Source of the DNA: JANMEX01 sp043776635
Lineage (GTDB): Bacteria; Pseudomonadota; Alphaproteobacteria; Rhizobiales; Rhizobiaceae
DNA length: 11,274 nt
Direction of reading: 5' to 3'
Assembly (NCBI GenBank): GCA_043776635.1
Contig: JAYVRA010000011.1
Span: 1 to 11,274, forward strand
The notes under the pieces are model-generated. The model did not search any database and was not told the DNA's origin. It worked only from the letters and a program-made list of their open reading frames with translations. The translations under genes were made by a program, and so were the position numbers. Positions 6,712-11,274 of this stretch are shown here, one piece after another (the first letter of the stretch is position 1; every line of letters begins with the position of its first letter).

Positions 6712-7521
6712 ATGTCAAACCCACTTTCCCGCCGCGCTCTCTTGTCCACCGCCGCCACGGGCGCAGTCGCGCTTTTTCTTGCCGGCTGCAACGAGTCCAA
6801 GACCGAGGCCGCAACAACCGCGCCAAAGGCAGCCGACGCAACTCCGGCGGCAACACCTGCTGCGACGCCAGCGGCCACTCCCGCTGCCACGCCGGTGGCA
6901 GATCCTGCAAAGCCTGCGGATGCAGCCGCGGCGGCGCCCGCTGCCCCCGTAGAAGTGCCGAAAAGCGAAGGCTCAGTGGATGTGGCAAAGCTGCTAACTC
7001 CGGGTCTTCTAAAGGATATTTTCATCGGCAAGGATGATGCGAAAGTAACCATCGTTGAATATGCCTCAATGACATGCCCGCATTGCCGCCATTTCCATGA
7101 AACCACGCTGCCGGAGTTGACCAGGAAATACATCGACACCGGCAAAGTGCGCTTGGTGTTGCGCGAATTCCCGTTTGACCCGCGCGCTTCCGCCGCCTTT
7201 ATGTTGGCGCGTTGTGCGGGCGATGACAAATATTATGCCATGGTCGGCGCCCTGTTCCAACAGCAGGATAACTGGGCGCGGGCGGACGATGCCAAGGCTG
7301 CGCTGCTACAATTATCGCGTTTGGCAGGTTTCTCACAGGATAGTTTTGACAAGTGCTTGACGAACCAAGAACTTCTGAACCAAGTGAATGCATCGCGCGA
7401 GCGTGCAAGCAAGGACTTTGGTGTGGAATCCACGCCAACATTCTTCATCAATGGGCAGAAATACCCGGGGGCTATGACTATTGAGCAGTTTTCAGGCATT
7501 ATTGACCCGTTACTCGGCTAG
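6712..7521 (+). CDS. DsbA-family thiol oxidoreductase, probable lipoprotein
   Basis: Periplasmic thioredoxin-fold protein of 269 residues. The N-terminus has a twin-arginine-like motif (S-R-R-A-L-L, 6-11), a hydrophobic core and a lipobox L-A-G-C with Cys 26, so it is likely exported, possibly via Tat, and lipidated; Asn 27 gives no Asp-type inner-membrane retention signal. Residues about 30-85 are an Ala/Pro/Thr linker with repeated ATPA. The catalytic fold follows (about 100-269): active site C-P-H-C at 122-125 after VEYASMT, the inserted helical domain about 155-225, and the cis-Pro loop T-P-T-F-F (Pro 242). Cys 168 and 215 are additional and could pair. CPHC is the DsbA-type redox motif, suggesting oxidation of exported proteins, although a reductase or isomerase role cannot be excluded from sequence. 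It lies between the DUF721 gene and smc, in a gene order I know from Hyphomicrobiales. The Cys-rich proteins at 329-4130 could be substrates; this is inference. Confidence 0.92.
   Translation: MSNPLSRRALLSTAATGAVALFLAGCNESKTEAATTAPKAADATPAATPAATPAATPAATPVADPAKPADAAAAAPAAPVEVPKSEGSVDVAKLLTPGLLKDIFIGKDDAKVTIVEYASMTCPHCRHFHETTLPELTRKYIDTGKVRLVLREFPFDPRASAAFMLARCAGDDKYYAMVGALFQQQDNWARADDAKAALLQLSRLAGFSQDSFDKCLTNQELLNQVNASRERASKDFGVESTPTFFINGQKYPGAMTIEQFSGIIDPLLG
6838..6894 (+). repeat. ATPA tandem repeat in the lipoprotein linker
   Basis: Four complete A-T-P-A units plus a partial fifth occupy residues 43-61. The DNA period is 12 bases, but the codons vary from unit to unit (for example ccg, cct, cca, ccc for Pro), so the repeat is conserved at protein level and is not a fresh slippage product. 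It probably forms an extended tether between the membrane anchor and the catalytic domain. Confidence 0.7.
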
Positions 7522-7539
7522 TCTGATAGGGCCGAACTT

Positions 7540-7565
7540 CGCGGCGGGGCGCATATTGCGCCGCG
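7540..7565 (+). repeat. GC-rich hairpin just before the smc ribosome binding site
   Basis: CGCGGC (7540-7545) pairs with GCCGCG (7560-7565), with inner pairing GCA/TGC around a TAT loop and a five-base bulge on the left. It ends two bases before GAGGTG (7568-7573), the smc ribosome binding site, in the 57-base gap after the DsbA-like gene. It could modulate smc translation or stabilise a processed end; there is no U-tract for termination. Confidence 0.35.
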
Positions 7566-7578
7566 TTGAGGTGGCCTG

Positions 7579-10500
7579 ATGCGTTTTTCCAAGCTTCGCG
7601 TTCTCGGGTTCAAATCTTTTGTTGAGCCAACTGAATTTGTAATCGAAGCGGGCCTCACAGGAGTTGTGGGGCCAAATGGCTGCGGCAAATCCAATCTCGT
7701 CGAGTCCCTGCGTTGGGTGATGGGTGAAAACTCATACAAAAACATGCGCGCCTCCGGCATGGATGATGTGATTTTCTCCGGCTCCGGCACGCGCCCTTCG
7801 CGCAACACTGCCGAAGTCACGCTTTTTCTTGACAACTCGGACCGCACCGCGCCCGCCGCCTTCAACGATAGCGAAGAGCTTATCGTCACCCGCCGTATCG
7901 AGCGCGAGGCCGGGTCCGCGTACCGCATCAATGGCAAGGAAGCCCGCGCCAAAGATGTGCAGCTATTGTTTGCGGACCAATCCACCGGCGCCCGCTCGCC
8001 CTCCATGGTCGGACAGGGGCGCATTGGCGAACTCATCCAGGCCAAGCCGCAGGCCCGCCGTGCGCTGCTCGAAGAAGCTGCCGGCATTTCCGGCCTGCAC
8101 ACCCGCCGCCATGAAGCTGAACTGCGCCTCCGCGCCGCCGAAACCAACCTTGAGCGGCTGGATGATGTGACATCCGAACTCGATAGCCAGATCGAAAGCC
8201 TGAAACGCCAAGCCCGCCAAGCCTCGCGCTTTAAGACGTTATCAGCGGATATTCGCAGCACGGAAGCTATTTTGTTTCACCTGCGCTGGAGCCAAGTCAA
8301 AGCTCAAGAAGCTGAAAGCGATCAAGCACTTAACGTCGCTACCAACGTTGTGGCCGGGCGTGCCAACGACCAGATGAACGCTGCCAAAGAGCAGGGCATC
8401 GGCACATTGCATCTGCCGGATTTGCGCGAAACAGAAGCGAATGCCGCCGCAGCATTGCAGCGCCTCACGATAGCCCGCACGCAGATCGAGGAAGAAGCAA
8501 ACCGCATTCGTGCCCGTAAAGCCGAACTCGAAAGGCGCCTTGCCCATCTCGTCAGCGATATCGTGCGCGAAGAAAATCTGGCGCGCGATAATGGCGAAGT
8601 GCTTGCAAAACTGTCTTTGGAAGAAACTGCGCTTAAGGCCGAAACCGCTGCTTCCGGCACCATTGAGCTAGACGTTACCGCCGCCTTCACAGCCGCCGGC
8701 ATCGCACTCAACGACAGCGAATTATCCTTGTCCCGCATCACAGCCGAACGGGCCGAAGCCGCTGCGCTGCGCAGCCAGCTGGAGCGCTCGTTGCGCGAGG
8801 CAGCCGACCGTCGTGCCCGCCTCAATGGTCAATTGTCAGGCATCGTGCGCGAAGCCGATGAAATCACAGCAACAATCAGCCAGCTCGCCGATCCGGCCGG
8901 AAAGCGCCGCGAAGTGGAGGTGGCAGACGCCACTGTCACGACATGTGAGCGTCAAGTTTCCGAAGCGGAAAAATCCGTCGAACAAGCCCGCCGCGCCGAG
9001 AGCGAAGTGCGCAGGCCTGTCGAACTCGCCCGCTCCGCCTTGAACGGTATCGAGACCGAAGCGCGCACGCTCAACAAAATGCTCAATGCCGCCTCATCCG
9101 GCCTGTTTGCCGCTGTCGTCGACGACATCAAAGTTACCAAGGGTTTCGAAACCGCGCTCGGCGCTGCCTTGGGTGACGATATTGACGCTGCCTTGGACCG
9201 CGCTGCGCCCGCGCACTGGGGCGACTTGGCGTTTGAACATACGACGGCGCTATTGCCGGAAGGCGTCGAACCGCTTGGCAATCACGTCAAAGCACCGCGC
9301 CAATTGCAGCGCCGTCTGGGGCAAATCGGCATTGTTAAAACCGAAGATGCAGCTCGCCTTCAAGCCCTGCTCAAGCCCGGCCAGCGCCTTGTTTCCAAAG
9401 AGGGCGCACTGTGGCGTTGGGATGGTTTTGTTGCCAGTGCCGATGCGCCAACGCCTGCCGCCATGCGCTTAGCACAAAAAAACCGGCTTGCCGAACTTGA
9501 TGCAGAAGCGCTGATTGCCACCGCCAATTTGCGTGCCGCCGGGCAAAATGAAGTGGCTGCCAAGCAGGCGCTGACCAGCGCTGTGGATTTCGAGCGCACT
9601 GCCCGTGAAGCGCTACGGACCGCGCAGCGCACCGTCGCGCAGGCCCGTGATGCCCATGCCGCTGCCGAGCGTGCAGCGGGGCAATTGTCCAGCCGCCGTG
9701 CGGTGTTGGAAGAAGCCCGCTCGCGCCTTGCTGCGGATTTGGACGAGACGAATTTGGCTCATCAGGAGGGCGGGTCTGCACTGCTGTCCGCGCCGGATCT
9801 GACGGAAGTGAACACGCGGCTCACCGCCATCTCCACCGAAGTCGCCATCGGCCGTGGCAAGTTGGCCGAAGCCCGTGCGCGGCACGAAGGCTTGAAGCGC
9901 GAGGCGGAAGCGCGGGTGCGCCGTCTGCAAACCATTGAATCTGATCGCAAAAATTGGATTTCGCGAGGCGAAAATGCCCATCGCCAAATCCTGTCGCTGA
10001 ACGAACGGCGTGAAGAGGCAGCCCGCGAACTTGATGCCATTGAGGGCAGCCCTGACGAAATCGACAGCCGCCGCCGCGCTTTGATGACCGAATTGGCAAT
10101 AGCCGAAACCGCCCGTAAACTCGCTGGAGACAAGCTGCAATCTGCAGAAAACCGTCAGCAAGAGCTGGACCGCGCCGCAACGCTTGCCATCCAAACCCTA
10201 TCGGAATCCCGCGAGGCAAGGGGCCGCGCCGAGGAGCGTCTTGTTGCCGTCCGCGAACGCCGCACTGAGATTGAGGGCCGTATCCGCGAAGTCGCGCAGT
10301 GCGAGCCGCATGAAGTCTTCAAGCTCACCGGCCTTAACGCTGGCGATGCTATGCCGCCTCTTGAACAAACCGGGAAAAATCTCGACCGTCTCAAAATTGA
10401 GCGCGAGCGCCTCGGCGCGGTAAACCTGCGCGCCGAAGAAGAGCAGTTTGAACTGACAGGCCGTTTGGAGCTGATTATTTCCGAACGCGAAGATGTGGTG

Positions 10501-11037
10501 GAAGCCATCAAGACGCTGCGCCAAGCCATCCACGGTCTGAACCGCGAAGGCCGCGAGCGCTTATTGGCGGCATTTGATGTGGTCAATGTGCAGTTCCAGC
10601 GTCTGTTCATGCACCTGTTCGGTGGCGGCACGGCGGAATTGCAGCTCATCGAAAGCGATGATCCGCTGGAAGCAGGCCTCGAAATCCTGGCCCGCCCGCC
10701 CGGCAAAAAGCCACAAACCATGACGCTTCTCTCCGGCGGCGAACAGGCGCTCACCGCCATGGCGCTGATTTTCGCCGTCTTCCTCACCAATCCTGCGCCC
10801 ATCTGCGTGCTCGACGAAGTGGACGCGCCGCTCGACGATCATAACGTCGAGCGCTTCTGTAATCTGATGGACGAAATGGCCCGCACGACGGATACGCGCT
10901 TCGTCATCATCACGCACAACCCCATCACCATGGCCCGCATGAACCGCCTGTTCGGCGTGACAATGGCCGAGCAGGGCGTCAGCCAACTGGTGTCGGTTGA
11001 TTTGCAAATGGCCGGGCAGATGAGGGAAGCCAGCTGA
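7579..11037 (+). CDS. smc: Chromosome partition/condensation ATPase Smc
   Basis: Structural maintenance of chromosomes protein, 1152 residues, normal length for bacterial Smc. It forms a ring-shaped dimer that organises and segregates the nucleoid, normally with ScpA and ScpB, which are not in this window. The N-terminal head has Walker A G-P-N-G-C-G-K-S (31-38). Long Ala/Glu/Arg/Leu-rich coiled coils occupy about 165-500 and 630-1000. The hinge lies at about 505-625 (FETALGAALGDD onward, closing near LWRWDGF), and resembles alphaproteobacterial Smc in sequence. The C-terminal head carries the signature LSGGEQ (1051-1056), Walker B CVLDEVDAPLDD with Asp 1079 and catalytic Glu 1080, and the H-loop His 1113 in IITHNP. 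All ATPase motifs are intact. Start ATG is supported by GAGGTG five bases upstream. It is the last gene of the plus-strand group and is followed by a terminator. Confidence 0.98.
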   Translation: MRFSKLRVLGFKSFVEPTEFVIEAGLTGVVGPNGCGKSNLVESLRWVMGENSYKNMRASGMDDVIFSGSGTRPSRNTAEVTLFLDNSDRTAPAAFNDSEELIVTRRIEREAGSAYRINGKEARAKDVQLLFADQSTGARSPSMVGQGRIGELIQAKPQARRALLEEAAGISGLHTRRHEAELRLRAAETNLERLDDVTSELDSQIESLKRQARQASRFKTLSADIRSTEAILFHLRWSQVKAQEAESDQALNVATNVVAGRANDQMNAAKEQGIGTLHLPDLRETEANAAAALQRLTIARTQIEEEANRIRARKAELERRLAHLVSDIVREENLARDNGEVLAKLSLEETALKAETAASGTIELDVTAAFTAAGIALNDSELSLSRITAERAEAAALRSQLERSLREAADRRARLNGQLSGIVREADEITATISQLADPAGKRREVEVADATVTTCERQVSEAEKSVEQARRAESEVRRPVELARSALNGIETEARTLNKMLNAASSGLFAAVVDDIKVTKGFETALGAALGDDIDAALDRAAPAHWGDLAFEHTTALLPEGVEPLGNHVKAPRQLQRRLGQIGIVKTEDAARLQALLKPGQRLVSKEGALWRWDGFVASADAPTPAAMRLAQKNRLAELDAEALIATANLRAAGQNEVAAKQALTSAVDFERTAREALRTAQRTVAQARDAHAAAERAAGQLSSRRAVLEEARSRLAADLDETNLAHQEGGSALLSAPDLTEVNTRLTAISTEVAIGRGKLAEARARHEGLKREAEARVRRLQTIESDRKNWISRGENAHRQILSLNERREEAARELDAIEGSPDEIDSRRRALMTELAIAETARKLAGDKLQSAENRQQELDRAATLAIQTLSESREARGRAEERLVAVRERRTEIEGRIREVAQCEPHEVFKLTGLNAGDAMPPLEQTGKNLDRLKIERERLGAVNLRAEEEQFELTGRLELIISEREDVVEAIKTLRQAIHGLNREGRERLLAAFDVVNVQFQRLFMHLFGGGTAELQLIESDDPLEAGLEILARPPGKKPQTMTLLSGGEQALTAMALIFAVFLTNPAPICVLDEVDAPLDDHNVERFCNLMDEMARTTDTRFVIITHNPITMARMNRLFGVTMAEQGVSQLVSVDLQMAGQMREAS

Positions 11038-11088
11038 GTTTTTAAGGTGAATTTGGCTCCCGGAATTTAGCATAAATCCGGCACTGAA

Positions 11089-11149
11089 CGCGGCTCTTCT
11101 CTTCGCCCCCGCCTTTGGCAAGGGAGAAGAAAGAGCGCGGCAGTTTTTT
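11089..11149 (+). terminator. Factor-independent terminator after smc
   Basis: A long stem pairs 11089-11104 with 11126-11139 (two single-base bulges), with further pairing inward (CCC/GGG, and GCC/GGC around a TTT loop). Six T residues follow at 11144-11149 after a four-base step. It lies 52 bases after the smc stop and ends the plus-strand group. The CTCTTCTC/GGGAGAAGA core resembles short palindromic intergenic repeats common in alphaproteobacteria, so it may also be a dispersed element. Confidence 0.75.
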
Positions 11150-11182
11150 CGTCAATTTTATCCACCCCCCAAATTCCTGCCG

Positions 11183-11188
11183 TATAGT
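11183..11188 (+). promoter_or_regulatory. Candidate -10 box for the gene at the right edge
   Basis: TATAGT matches the sigma-70 -10 hexamer at 5 of 6 positions and lies 31 bases before the next ATG, downstream of the smc terminator. I see no convincing -35 box at 16-18 bases upstream, so this is weak. Confidence 0.22.
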
Positions 11189-11219
11189 CCCTCCCGTAAT
11201 GTGAAACCGGAAGGCAAAC

Positions 11220-11274
11220 ATGGACTGGCCGCTCGTCATCAACAGGAACCGCGCAGCGCTGCTCACGATCATCG
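11220..11274 (+). CDS. 5' end of a conserved hypothetical gene (partial)
   Basis: An ATG with GGAAGG five bases upstream opens a frame that runs 18 codons to the window edge. The peptide begins MDWPLVINRNRAALLTII. This resembles, from memory, the N-terminus of an uncharacterised membrane protein found in Hyphomicrobiales (a D-W-x-L-I-x-R-N-R-x-A-L-L start before a hydrophobic helix). It has its own promoter context downstream of the smc terminator, so it is a separate transcription unit. Function is unknown and the identification rests on a very short stretch. Confidence 0.55.
   Translation, partial: MDWPLVINRNRAALLTII

Noticed and set aside
7518..8261. 247-codon open frame on the minus strand within smc
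   Set aside because: It is antisense to the smc head with Ser/Arg-rich, low-complexity translation, as expected from a GC-rich gene read backwards.
10155..11121. Long minus-strand frames over the end of smc (10155-10802, 10561-11121)
   Set aside because: They mirror the conserved Smc C-terminal head and have no family resemblance or ribosome binding site.
11042..11272. Minus-strand frame across the smc terminator
   Set aside because: It reads through a strong hairpin with a T-tract and overlaps the well-positioned start of the next plus-strand gene.

Overview
The window looks like a chromosomal segment of an alphaproteobacterium, most likely of the Hyphomicrobiales (Rhizobiales). The order mutY, DUF721/dciA, DsbA-type oxidoreductase, smc is, from memory, typical of that order, and the Smc hinge resembles alphaproteobacterial Smc. 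No tRNA, rRNA, CRISPR array, transposase or integrase was seen.

Left part (1-4130): an AT-rich non-coding leader of about 330 bases is followed by two co-directional genes only 10 bases apart. Both encode proteins with export signals and no enzymatic signature. The first (688 aa) is propeller-like and ends in a Cys-containing, probably immunoglobulin-like domain. The second (574 aa) begins with a domain of the same cysteine framework, then has a DUF11-like domain, a Pro-rich linker and a long Cys-rich repeat tail. I read them as a two-gene extracytoplasmic or surface module. It is more AT-rich to the eye than the right half and is the least understood part of the window. Two back-to-back hairpins (4175-4226) close it against the convergent genes that follow.

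Middle part (4254-5995, minus strand): mutY, the adenine glycosylase that removes A from A:8-oxoG pairs, is followed almost without a gap by a HAD-superfamily hydrolase whose start lies beside the mutY stop, suggesting translational coupling.

Right part (6081-11037, plus strand): divergent from mutY lie a DUF721/DciA-like gene (replicative helicase loader family), a probable Tat-exported lipoprotein with a DsbA-type CPHC thioredoxin fold, and full-length smc (chromosome condensation ATPase). A strong terminator follows smc at 11089-11149. The window ends 55 bases into another gene.

The right two thirds is ordinary conserved housekeeping. Points worth a second look are mainly in the secreted pair: the domain shared between neighbours, the exact duplication of a six-cysteine spacing module, and a recent 111-bp in-frame duplication. 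Functions assigned to that pair are inference only.
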